Notes: generated from the sequence alone by a model not told the origin. Numbered from the stretch's first letter, positions 1 through 6,637 are shown. The stretch is DNA of 16,002 nt from Bacteroidales bacterium (GCA_028701815.1 JAQVPY010000028.1:1-16002); one strand, 5' to 3'. Made by a program: numbers and translations.

Positions 1-84
1 CTGTCGTTTGTACTTGGACACATCACCGATGCCAAACCTTCGCAATATGTCAATCTGCTTCCGGCAAACTTCAAACCCGAATAG
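1..84 (+). CDS. IS66-family transposase, C-terminal 27 residues only
   Basis: Frame 1 is open from the first base to TAG at 82-84. The visible tail contains VLGHITDAKPSQYVNLLPA followed by NFKPE. A short helix, a spacer and then an LLPxNxKP sequence just before the stop is the pattern I recall for the C-terminal element of IS66 transposases (IS66_C region, DDE-type enzyme). The protein would catalyse cut-and-paste or copy-type transposition of the IS. Only the extreme end is visible, so the catalytic DDE residues cannot be checked. Identification rests on one short motif plus the position next to a plausible IS end. Confidence 0.72.
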   Translation: MSFVLGHITDAKPSQYVNLLPANFKPE

Positions 85-123
85 TTTGAGTAAAAGTCAA
101 GATGCGGTTGGCGGGGTGGATAC
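1..123 (+). mobile_element. Right end of an IS66-family insertion sequence (partial)
   Basis: The window opens inside a transposase reading frame that resembles the C-terminus of IS66-family transposases (see the next entry). After its stop codon come 39 noncoding bases (85-123) ending in GGATAC. Read from the outside inward this terminus begins GTATCC, compatible with the GTA start of IS66-type inverted repeats as I recall them. The boundary at 123 is inferred because the next base begins a perfect 45-base match to the CRISPR repeat. The left end, the other IS66 open reading frames and the matching inverted repeat lie outside the window, so the element cannot be named and its completeness cannot be judged. 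Confidence 0.72.
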
Positions 124-552
124 TGTTATCAATCCGTCAAAGATACAAATTTTAAAGCAATTCACAACTACATTAAGAAAAAGATCAATTGGAAAAAAAT
201 TGTTATCAATCCGTCAAAGATACAAATTTTAAAGCAATTCACAACCACTTCTTATCTAAGTTCAAAAATTTACAAATTGTTATCAATCCGTCAAAGATAC
301 AAATTTTAAAGCAATTCACAACTGATGATTTAGATTCGGTTACAGGTTTTTTATTGTTATCAATCCGTCAAAGATACAAATTTTAAAGCAATTCACAACT
401 TATTCATTTCAACAAGTTAAGACTATACTATTGTTATCAATCCGTCAAAGATACAAATTTTAAAGCAATTCACAACTAAGCCTCCGATGTTTTGCTCTTT
501 TCTACATTGTTATCAATCCGTCAAAGATACAAATTTTAAAGCAATTCACAAC
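124..552 (-). CRISPR. CRISPR array, type II-C-like, 6 repeats / 5 spacers, cut by IS66
   Basis: Five identical 47-bp repeats lie at 199-245, 276-322, 353-399, 430-476 and 506-552. A sixth copy at 124-168 lacks the first two plus-strand bases, where the IS begins. On the plus strand the repeat starts ATTGTTATCAATCCG and ends GCAATTCACAAC. Spacers are 169-198, 246-275, 323-352 and 400-429 (30 bp each) and 477-505 (29 bp), all different. Read on the minus strand the repeat starts GTTGTGAATTGC and contains GTATCTTTG. As recalled, this resembles the 46-48 bp repeats of Bacteroidetes type II-C (Cas9) systems, so the crRNA sense strand is probably minus. No cas gene, no anti-repeat (tracrRNA) and no further repeat to the right were seen. 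The perfect repeats suggest recent or maintained activity. The array probably continues left of the IS. Confidence 0.95.
522..551 (-). promoter_or_regulatory. Predicted promoter inside the CRISPR repeat (repeat 6 shown)
   Basis: On the minus strand each repeat reads TTG, then 19 nt, then TATCTTTG, matching the Bacteroidetes -33 (TTG/TTTG) and -7 (TAnnTTTG) consensus with the usual 19-21 nt spacing. In this repeat the -33 is 549-551 and the -7 is 522-529. The same -7 lies at 138-145, 215-222, 292-299, 369-376 and 446-453 in the other five. Transcription would start a few bases beyond the -7, within the last 10 or so bases of the repeat, and run into the next spacer. This parallels the in-repeat promoters known from Neisseria type II-C arrays. 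The match could also be coincidental, because this segment must pair with the tracrRNA. Confidence 0.5.
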
Positions 553-730
553 GCGTATGAAAAAAACATAGACAATCACCTTCGTCATTTCGGGGAGGCG
601 ATGAACGCTCTACTATACCCCAGCCCAGTTATTATGAGATTCCTCTTTAGTGAACGGAGACGCAGCGGAAGACTTTTTTGTTACTTTTTTAATCATAAAA
701 AAGTAAAATATTTAATAAATTATCAAAACC
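553..730. other. Noncoding region between CRISPR array and acyltransferase gene
   Basis: This 178-bp stretch holds no convincing gene. It becomes very A+T rich towards its right end. If the crRNA strand is minus, this is the upstream side of the array, where a leader would be expected. No TAnnTTTG box on either strand was found in it, so the first promoter for the array would be the one within repeat 6. The one structured element is the inverted repeat at 681-706. Confidence 0.5.
681..706. terminator. Perfect 10-bp inverted repeat, possible terminator
   Basis: TTACTTTTTT at 681-690 is the exact reverse complement of AAAAAAGTAA at 697-706, separated by a 6-base loop. It sits 25 bp beyond the stop codon of the minus-strand acyltransferase gene and could end that transcript. 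The stem is almost all A-T and is not followed by a clean U-run on the minus strand, so it is a weak candidate as an intrinsic terminator. It could instead be a protein-binding palindrome. Confidence 0.35.
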
Positions 731-2668
731 CTACCCCTGCAAGGCAATCATGCTCTCCCTCAAGAAATCGACAATTCTCTCCTTCTCGATGTTGGGATGA
801 TTGTCGGGATTAAAGATTATCGGCGCGCCAATGTTGAAGGTGTGCCTGTCTTTGTCGGCATAAATCGGATAAAACGATAATCGCTTTCCGGATTCATGCC
901 AGTACATGCTGCCTATCTTCGCAAAACCGCTGAACATCTCCCCTACACTGTCTGTCTTGTGTATTACCGTCTCCCTACCCGAAATGACTGCCTTGGCGGG
1001 CCGCTCAGGAAAAAGAAGTATGTTGTCCGACTCCTTTAACGCCTGTATCGTCGTTTTAAAAGTCGACATGAGATTGCGCAAGCTGTCGCGCTCTACAGCA
1101 ATGGGATTAAACGAGTTTAATGCCCACGTGACAGGGCGAGCTAAACATCGCGATAATTTCATCTTAGCCTTCGGGCCTAAAAGAGGAATACGATACATGA
1201 AACGACCGTACATCTCCTTAGACGCTAAATCAATGTCGAGCATCTTGCGGTCTACCCACGGCCTGAAATATGTAGGCAGATAAAGCACTGCAGCTATCGG
1301 CCCATAAAAGATGCCATGATTGCATACAAATATGGAAGGATACTCGCTGCGCCTGATGTTCTCTTTGCCGGTAACCTTTAAATGTAAAAAAGGTCGTACG
1401 AAAGTCGCAATTATCTTTACACCATAACGAACCCTGTATTTCTTAACTAACAGGCTGTATAAGCTGTTGTTGGTGTCTGCGCTCGGCTCTACTGTGAGAT
1501 AATGCTCCAGTTTCTCGGATGACTTTGCATCAAGCGGCTGCTTTAACGCAAAATATATGCTTAAGGCCATAAATACTACGGGAATCTGAACTATCACCCA
1601 ACTGAATAATTTTGGAGCATTCGCACTGTCGAACTCCGGCAACACAAAACACCATATCGTGAGTATTATCAACATGATACAACACGACATCAATAACGAC
1701 AATATCTCCGTCACCTTGTTGTAACTCTTGATTTCATTCTCCACATTGTCCTCGCCAAGAAGCTTTAATACCATCAAGAAACCATCATTGAAATGTAAAA
1801 AAGTACCGTTGATAAACGACAGCCCGAGAGCAAACAAAAATGTATAAATCAACGAGGATATCACCGAGTTTTTCTGAAAAAGACAAATTGTTCCGGCAAT
1901 CCACGCCAAAGCTCCAAAAATGAACATGCCGACATTGATCTTCGTATTCGACTTGAATACTTTGTCAGACATTATATAAAATATCGAAACAGCTACCAGC
2001 CACCCTATCATTATCAGATAGGTTATATCTGACAAATCCGTCTGTCGAAAACTGAGATAAGCTATTATCATCAGCGCTCCCGTTGCTAAAGCCATGCGAC
2101 TGTAAAACATCATGCTACGGAATGTCTTATAAGATGCAACATCGACAAGTTCTTTGTTAACACTAAAACCGCTGTTCTTCGGTTTAAGAGCCGATATGAT
2201 ACCGGTGACGGCAAAAGCAGCAACAACGATTATAAGATTTGTGCCGCTTAATACTCGCATGGAAGCCCATGTCATACCACCTATCGACACTATCTGAAGA
2301 ACTATCAGACTTATCACCGTCTTGCGACTATTAGCAGAGAAGATATTCTTGAACCATTCTCCTACCAAATCTCTAAATACCATTATCAAAATAAGAAATA
2401 TCGCATTATTGAGCCGCGCATTGTTTATCGTTGAAGGAAAAAAAAGGACAAGTGCTATCCCCGAAGCGACCGCAAGACAGAGGAGAATATAGATAAAGGC
2501 ATTTTTAGAAGCACTGATGATTTTCTTAATGCTATCTCTCTGCGACAATATCAAAATATAGGCAAATAAAAAGACTGCTGCGCCATAGAGAGGAGTCCCA
2601 AGTATAGCATGACTTATGAACATGCTTAAAAGCAGTTGCAGAAATTCTATATTTAGAATTTTGACCAT
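731..2668 (-). CDS. Polytopic membrane protein with C-terminal glycerolipid acyltransferase-like (PlsC/LPLAT) domain
   Basis: 645 residues. Residues 1 to about 380 are strongly hydrophobic with roughly ten to twelve membrane segments (for example near 10-42, 57-78, 118-162, 190-233, 247-292, 322-343, 355-375), reminiscent of an MFS/LplT-type transporter. From about 425 a soluble domain resembles lysophospholipid acyltransferases: NHGIFYGP (450-457) aligns with block I (NHxxxxDP), NPIAVERD (521-528) with block II, and LFPERP (552-557) with block III (FPEG). Such domains transfer acyl chains to lysophospholipids or glycerol phosphate at the inner membrane. The HX4D aspartate is replaced by Gly456 and the FPEG glycine by Arg556, so activity or substrate may differ. 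The ATG at 2666-2668 lies 19 bp after the stop of the ATPase gene, so the two are probably cotranscribed. A transporter-acyltransferase fusion suggests import and reacylation of a lipid, which is inference. Confidence 0.75.
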   Translation of the reverse strand: MVKILNIEFLQLLLSMFISHAILGTPLYGAAVFLFAYILILSQRDSIKKIISASKNAFIYILLCLAVASGIALVLFFPSTINNARLNNAIFLILIMVFRDLVGEWFKNIFSANSRKTVISLIVLQIVSIGGMTWASMRVLSGTNLIIVVAAFAVTGIISALKPKNSGFSVNKELVDVASYKTFRSMMFYSRMALATGALMIIAYLSFRQTDLSDITYLIMIGWLVAVSIFYIMSDKVFKSNTKINVGMFIFGALAWIAGTICLFQKNSVISSLIYTFLFALGLSFINGTFLHFNDGFLMVLKLLGEDNVENEIKSYNKVTEILSLLMSCCIMLIILTIWCFVLPEFDSANAPKLFSWVIVQIPVVFMALSIYFALKQPLDAKSSEKLEHYLTVEPSADTNNSLYSLLVKKYRVRYGVKIIATFVRPFLHLKVTGKENIRRSEYPSIFVCNHGIFYGPIAAVLYLPTYFRPWVDRKMLDIDLASKEMYGRFMYRIPLLGPKAKMKLSRCLARPVTWALNSFNPIAVERDSLRNLMSTFKTTIQALKESDNILLFPERPAKAVISGRETVIHKTDSVGEMFSGFAKIGSMYWHESGKRLSFYPIYADKDRHTFNIGAPIIFNPDNHPNIEKERIVDFLRESMIALQG

Positions 2669-2687
2669 TATGTCTTAATGTCCTGTG

Positions 2688-4295
2688 TTATCCGAAAAGG
2701 CCTTTCAGTGCTGTGTTAAGGACTGTTCTCGCCGCAGAAGATGCTGCATTTGTCGCAGCCTGTTCCATGATCTTCTTGCCGGATTTTTTCTTGCTCGATG
2801 TGGCATTTCTGACATACTGCGTAGTAGTCGTACGAAGAAATGACGTGGCTGCTGCACCAACAACAGTCCCCAAAAGACCGCGTTTCGCCTTTTTTGACAA
2901 CCCCTTGCCATTTTCTTGTGAAGTTGTTTGAATATCTTTTGACGACTTCCCTGATCCTGTCGCTTCAACTTCCTTTGTAGAAGCTTCTGCAATGATTGTT
3001 TCCTGCTGCTTTCTTATCTCCATAAGCATCTCATAAGCCGACTCGGAATCTAAAGCCTCATCATAGACGATGATTTTATCCGGAACGCCGGCATTTACAA
3101 CACGACGCTGCTGCGGTGTTATTGCTCCTATCGACGACAACGGAAATAGCATTTTTGCACGTTGCACTATCTCCGGCGCTCCTTTTTCATCAAGAAAAGA
3201 TACAAGGGCCTCACCTGTCGAAAGATTAGTAATGGCTTCTGCCGTATCAAATTTCGGATTGGCACGGAACGACTGTGCCGCTGCCTTTACAGCTTTTTGA
3301 TCTTTCGGGGTGAAAGCTCTCAAAGCATGCTGTACCTTGTTGGCAAGTTGACCCAAAACTATTTCCGGCACGTCTGCAGGGTTCTGCGTAATAAAATAAA
3401 CTCCTACTCCTTTGGACCTGATAAGACGAATAACCTGTTCCACCTTGTTTATCATCGCCTTCGAAGTATCATCAAACAGCATGTGTGCCTCATCAAAGAA
3501 AAATACCAGCTTAGGCTTGTCAAGGTCTCCTACCTCCGGAAGATTTTCATATAATTCCGACAACAGCCACAACAGAAATGTCGAATAGACCTTCGGATGA
3601 AGCATCAACTTGTCGGCAGCAAGAATACTTAACACACCCTTTCCATCCTCCACGTCGAGGAGATCCTGTATGTTAAATTCCGGCTCTCCGAAAAATTTAT
3701 CGCAGCCGTCATTTTCGAGAGTAAGCAATCCACGCTGTATGGCTCCGATAGAAGCGTTAGTCATATTACCATACTCGGGAATATATTGTTTCACATGCTC
3801 CGAAACAAAGTTCAACATCATGCGTATATCTTTCAAATCTATAAGCGGTAAATTCTCGTCGTCGGCAATATTAAAGATAATATTAAGCACTCCTTCTTGC
3901 GTCGGATTGAGCTCCAGTATTCGAGACAAAAGAGCCGGCCCCATCGAAGATATGGACGCGCGCATCGGATGCCCCTGCTCGCCGAAGACATCGAAGAAAC
4001 GTACGGGACAAGGCTGGAAAGAAGGATTTTCTACTCCGAATTCAACACAACGTTTTTCGATAAAACCATTCATACAACCTGCCTGTGAAGCCCCACTCAG
4101 GTCACCCTTCATGTCCGCCATAAAACACGGTATGCCCGCCTGGGAGAAAGTCTCAGCAAGAACTTGCAATGAGACGGTTTTTCCGGTACCCGTTGCACCG
4201 GTAATCAGACCGTGTCTGTTGGCCATTTTAGGATTAAAATATATAGGGCCATTTTCACAGTGGGCCACATACAATTTATTATCATTAGTCAGCAT
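2688..4295 (-). CDS. yjgR: YjgR/DUF853-family HerA-like P-loop ATPase
   Basis: 535 residues, close to the roughly 500 usual for this family. The N-terminus is highly typical: ANRHGLITGATGTGKT holds Walker A (GATGTGKT, 33-40), followed by PCFMADMKGDLSG. Walker B is LVFFFDEAHMLFDD (263-276; Asp268, Glu269). FITQNP (301-306) sits where a sensor residue is found in HerA/FtsK-like motors. The last 95 residues are Lys/Ala-rich and end in a GLFG tail, as I recall for YjgR. Members are annotated as helicase HerA-like proteins; a precise cellular role is not established. The protein is probably cytoplasmic. It is the first gene of a predicted two-gene minus-strand operon with the acyltransferase fusion. 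The start at 4293-4295 gives the standard N-terminus and is preceded by a small hairpin. Confidence 0.9.
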   Translation of the reverse strand: MLTNDNKLYVAHCENGPIYFNPKMANRHGLITGATGTGKTVSLQVLAETFSQAGIPCFMADMKGDLSGASQAGCMNGFIEKRCVEFGVENPSFQPCPVRFFDVFGEQGHPMRASISSMGPALLSRILELNPTQEGVLNIIFNIADDENLPLIDLKDIRMMLNFVSEHVKQYIPEYGNMTNASIGAIQRGLLTLENDGCDKFFGEPEFNIQDLLDVEDGKGVLSILAADKLMLHPKVYSTFLLWLLSELYENLPEVGDLDKPKLVFFFDEAHMLFDDTSKAMINKVEQVIRLIRSKGVGVYFITQNPADVPEIVLGQLANKVQHALRAFTPKDQKAVKAAAQSFRANPKFDTAEAITNLSTGEALVSFLDEKGAPEIVQRAKMLFPLSSIGAITPQQRRVVNAGVPDKIIVYDEALDSESAYEMLMEIRKQQETIIAEASTKEVEATGSGKSSKDIQTTSQENGKGLSKKAKRGLLGTVVGAAATSFLRTTTTQYVRNATSSKKKSGKKIMEQAATNAASSAARTVLNTALKGLFG

Positions 4296-4304
4296 AGTTT
4301 ATCA

Positions 4305-4318
4305 TTGCCTAACGGCAA
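4305..4318 (-). other. Small hairpin in the 5' leader of the yjgR-like gene
   Basis: TTGCC (4305-4309) pairs perfectly with GGCAA (4314-4318) around a 4-base loop. On the minus strand it ends 9 bases before the start codon, where a ribosome binding site would lie. It could tune initiation, but a 5-bp stem may easily occur by chance. Confidence 0.25.
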
Positions 4319-4344
4319 GCCTCATATTAATTTGTTTTAGGTTA

Positions 4345-4352
4345 CAAATTTA
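4345..4352 (-). promoter_or_regulatory. Candidate -7 promoter box for the yjgR-like/acyltransferase operon
   Basis: The minus strand reads TAAATTTG, a full match to the Bacteroidetes -7 consensus TAnnTTTG. It lies about 50 bp upstream of the ATG at 4295, implying a leader of roughly 45 nt. No clear TTG/TTTG -33 element is seen 19-21 bp further upstream, so the call rests on one box. Confidence 0.45.
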
Positions 4353-4604
4353 TAATTAAATTTCGAAAAACATTGAATTAATTATAATTATAGAAATCTG
4401 TCTCCAATATTATATTATAACTCACTATCACAATCGTAAAACAATCAGCTTCACAATTCGCCTCATTGCATTACCAGCCATCATTATTTCATTCCGAAAA
4501 ATCAGATTTTTACAGAATATAATTCTATAATACAGTAAATATTTAACCGTTTTAGAACAAAATTCTTATTTTTACGAAACAAACATTAATTTCAAACGAA
4601 GTTA

Positions 4605-4612
4605 TACTTTTG
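4605..4612 (+). promoter_or_regulatory. Candidate -7 promoter box for pdxST
   Basis: TACTTTTG matches TAnnTTTG exactly, about 52 bp before the pdxS ATG at 4664. It overlaps the TTG codon at 4610 that would otherwise extend pdxS, so transcription would start downstream of that codon and the longer reading frame cannot be the real protein. No good -33 box is visible at the expected distance. Confidence 0.5.
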
Positions 4613-4663
4613 CGGCGAAATCTTATAATAATTAACGATTGTAAAATCATAAATGTTTGTATT

Positions 4664-5539
4664 ATGAATGAATCAAGACAAGAATTAAATCGAAACCTCG
4701 CTCAGATGTTGAAGGGCGGTGTAATCATGGACGTAACTACTCCAGAACAGGCCAAGATAGCAGAAGAAGCAGGTGCTTGCGCTGTGATGGCTCTCGAAAG
4801 AATCCCCGCCGATATCAGAGCTGCCGGCGGAGTATCAAGAATGAGCGACCCTCAAATGATCAAAGGCATCCAAGAAGCAGTGTCTATCCCGGTAATGGCT
4901 AAATGTAGAATCGGCCATTTTGTAGAGGCACAAATTCTCCAATCTATCGAAATCGACTATATCGACGAGAGCGAAGTCCTCAGCCCCGCCGACGACATAT
5001 ATCATATCGACAAAACCAAATTCTACGTTCCTTTTGTATGCGGAGCCCGAAACCTCGGCGAAGCGCTGAGAAGGATTTCCGAAGGAGCCACCATGATCCG
5101 CACTAAAGGCGAGCCGGGCACCGGCGACGTAATACAGGCCGTAAGACATATCCGAATGATCCGCTCGGAGATATTAAGACTTCATGGCATGGACGAAAGC
5201 GACCTTTTCGAAGCCGCTAAAGAGCTGCAAGCTCCTTATGAACTCGTTAAATATGTTCACGACAACGCCAAACTTCCGGTTGTAAACTTCGCAGCAGGCG
5301 GCATAGCAACTCCTGCAGACGCAGCCCTGATGATGCAACTCGGTGCTGAAGGCGTATTCGTAGGCTCGGGAATCTTTAAATCCGGAAACCCTGCAAAACG
5401 CGCTCAAGCTATTGTGAAAGCCGTCACCAATTATACCGATGCCAAAGTGCTCGCTTCTCTTTCCGAAGACCTCGGCGAAGCCATGGTCGGCATTAATGAA
5501 CAGGAGATTAATCTGCTGATGGCCGAAAGAGGCAAATAA
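4664..5539 (+). CDS. pdxS: Pyridoxal 5'-phosphate synthase lyase subunit PdxS
   Basis: 291 residues, the normal length for PdxS/SNZ. It condenses ribose 5-phosphate, glyceraldehyde 3-phosphate and PdxT-derived ammonia into PLP, using a (beta/alpha)8 barrel that assembles as a dodecamer. The family features are clear: GGVIMDVTTPEQAKIAEEAG near the N-terminus (Asp23), ALERIPADIRAAGGVSRMSD (44-62), VMAKCRIGH with Lys80 (the imine-forming lysine, Lys81 in Bacillus subtilis) and RTKGEPGTG with Lys148 (equivalent to Lys149). The phosphate-binding FAAGGIATPADAA follows at 209-221. I chose the ATG at 4664 because it gives the family-standard N-terminus; an in-frame TTG at 4610 sits inside the predicted -7 box. 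One base separates it from pdxT, so the two are cotranscribed. Confidence 0.97.
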   Translation: MNESRQELNRNLAQMLKGGVIMDVTTPEQAKIAEEAGACAVMALERIPADIRAAGGVSRMSDPQMIKGIQEAVSIPVMAKCRIGHFVEAQILQSIEIDYIDESEVLSPADDIYHIDKTKFYVPFVCGARNLGEALRRISEGATMIRTKGEPGTGDVIQAVRHIRMIRSEILRLHGMDESDLFEAAKELQAPYELVKYVHDNAKLPVVNFAAGGIATPADAALMMQLGAEGVFVGSGIFKSGNPAKRAQAIVKAVTNYTDAKVLASLSEDLGEAMVGINEQEINLLMAERGK

Positions 5540-5540
5540 T

Positions 5541-6134
5541 ATGACTGTCGGTATTTTAGCCCTGCAGGGCGCATTTATTGAACACGAAAAGATGTTATCC
5601 CAAATCGGGGTAACATCTTTTGAGATTCGGAAGAAAGACGATTTACACAGGCATTTCGACGGCCTTATCCTCCCAGGCGGAGAAAGTACTGTGATGATCA
5701 AACTTTTGAAAGAGCTGGAGATGTTTGAAGAAGTAAAAAGCGCCATCATAAACGGATTACCTGTCTTCGGAACCTGTGCCGGCATGATACTGCTCGCCAA
5801 AGACGTCTGTAACGACAAGATGAACAGTCTCTCAACGATGGATATCACTGTTAGACGGAATGCATACGGGCGGCAACTCGGGAGCTTCAGCGCCATTGCA
5901 GAAATGAAAGGTATCGGCAAAATTCCGATGACGTTTATTCGTGCCCCTTATATAGATTCCGTAAAAGATAATGTCGAAGTGCTTTCCATTGTGGACGGTC
6001 ACATTGTGGCAGCAAGAGAGGATAATCAACTTGCGACATCGTTTCATCCGGAACTCACCCAAGACGTCTCCGTACACAAGTATTTTGTCGAAATGATCAG
6101 GGGCACTAAATCGGGACGCCGTAGCTCTGTTTGA
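5541..6134 (+). CDS. pdxT: Pyridoxal 5'-phosphate synthase glutaminase subunit PdxT
   Basis: 197 residues, a class I glutamine amidotransferase that hydrolyses glutamine and passes ammonia to PdxS. It has the start MTVGILALQGAFIEHEKML, the oxyanion-strand LILPGGEST (42-50), the nucleophile elbow GTCAG with Cys79, and the FHPELT motif with His169 and Glu171, which completes the Cys-His-Glu triad. Length is usual for PdxT. The ATG is 1 bp after the pdxS stop, a tight two-gene operon. The last nine codons plus stop overlap the 3' end of the convergent Lrp-type regulator gene by 29 bp; the final GTKSGRRSSV tail falls in that overlap and looks like an added extension. Confidence 0.97.
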   Translation: MTVGILALQGAFIEHEKMLSQIGVTSFEIRKKDDLHRHFDGLILPGGESTVMIKLLKELEMFEEVKSAIINGLPVFGTCAGMILLAKDVCNDKMNSLSTMDITVRRNAYGRQLGSFSAIAEMKGIGKIPMTFIRAPYIDSVKDNVEVLSIVDGHIVAAREDNQLATSFHPELTQDVSVHKYFVEMIRGTKSGRRSSV

Positions 6135-6588
6135 TAGTATCCATGACGAACACGCTTTGCACGTTGTTTATACAGTCGAGTTGACTAAGGACATGTATTA
6201 AAAATTCGCGGTAATATTTCATATCTGGGGAGCGCACTTTCAGTAGGAAGTCGAATTCTCCGGAAATATTATAGCATTCGGTAACTTCCTGAATATTTGC
6301 GATAGCGATAGTAAACTTATCCATGTTCAGTGTATCCATTCGTTTAAGTTTCACGTTACAATAGACGATAAAACCGCGGTTGAGTTTCTCCTTATCGAGT
6401 ACGGCGACATATTTTTTGATGAAGCCCTCCTTCTCTAAGCGGCGGACTCTTTCAAACACGGGACTTGAAGACAGTCCCACCTGCTCTGCCAGCTCCCTGT
6501 TGGTAAGACGACAGCCCTCCTGTAAAATCCGCAAAATCCGCAAATCATACATATCCAGATTCTCCATGGTCATATTTTCTTTTTCCAT
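6106..6588 (-). CDS. Lrp/AsnC-family transcriptional regulator
   Basis: 160 residues from the chosen start, as expected for the family (about 150-165). The N-terminal winged helix-turn-helix is clear: DLRILRILQEG (15-25), LTNRELAEQVGLSSSPVFER (28-47), RVRRLEKEGFIKKYVAVLD (47-65). The C-terminal RAM domain contains VTECYNISGEFDFLLKVRS (102-120), which in Lrp proteins takes part in oligomerisation and amino-acid sensing. The regulon is unknown. An upstream in-frame ATG at 6633 would add 15 residues, but the predicted -7 box at 6607-6614 lies inside that extension, so I start at 6588; ATGs at 6573 and 6567 are also possible. It is convergent with pdxT and overlaps it. The family is often autoregulated, but no operator could be identified. 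Confidence 0.92.
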   Translation of the reverse strand: MEKENMTMENLDMYDLRILRILQEGCRLTNRELAEQVGLSSSPVFERVRRLEKEGFIKKYVAVLDKEKLNRGFIVYCNVKLKRMDTLNMDKFTIAIANIQEVTECYNISGEFDFLLKVRSPDMKYYREFLIHVLSQLDCINNVQSVFVMDTIKQSYGVPI

Positions 6589-6606
6589 ATCGCGATAATT
6601 TATGTG

Positions 6607-6634
6607 CAAAGATAGTTGTTTAAGCGGAAACAAA
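6607..6634 (-). promoter_or_regulatory. Candidate promoter of the Lrp-type regulator
   Basis: The minus strand has TATCTTTG (6607-6614), a full TAnnTTTG -7 match, with TTTG at 6631-6634 as a possible -33 element. Spacing between them is 16 bp, shorter than the usual 19-21, so the -33 may not be the real one. It lies directly after the stop of the HIT gene remnant and predicts a leader of only about 12-15 nt before the ATG at 6588. Confidence 0.45.
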
Positions 6635-6637
6635 GTA

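Larger units (their letters stand above)
4296..4663. other. Divergent intergenic region between yjgR-like gene and pdxS
   Basis: 368 bp, strongly A+T rich, between two divergently transcribed operons. It holds the candidate -7 boxes for both directions and the small hairpin near 4305-4318. The central part (about 4355-4600) shows no ORF, RNA gene, riboswitch-like structure or repeat that I can recognise. Confidence 0.5.

Noticed and set aside
553..582. Possible sixth spacer after the last repeat
   Set aside because: No further repeat, even degenerate, follows it, so it cannot be told from ordinary flanking DNA.
8..813. Plus-strand reading frames running through the CRISPR array (for example 8-232, 189-386, 487-813)
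   Set aside because: Their sequence is mostly repeated translation of the 47-bp CRISPR repeat plus spacers; they are not genes.
3610..4359. Plus-strand reading frame of 249 codons opposite the ATPase gene
   Set aside because: The minus strand carries an unambiguous YjgR-type ATPase with Walker motifs; the plus-strand frame has no recognisable motif.
4610..4663. Extended pdxS start at TTG 4610
   Set aside because: The codon overlaps the predicted -7 box and the extra 18 residues have no counterpart in PdxS proteins; the ATG at 4664 gives the standard N-terminus.
553..4663. tracrRNA/anti-repeat near the array
   Set aside because: I looked for partial copies of the repeat core (AAGATACAAATT or its complement) in the noncoding stretches and found none; a systematic alignment could still find a diverged one.
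5174..5920. Minus-strand reading frame of 248 codons across pdxS/pdxT
   Set aside because: Both plus-strand genes are fully conserved enzymes here, and this frame crosses their junction without any motif of its own.
6589..6633. Extended start of the Lrp-type regulator at 6633
   Set aside because: The extension contains the predicted -7 box (6607-6614) and is not typical of the family.
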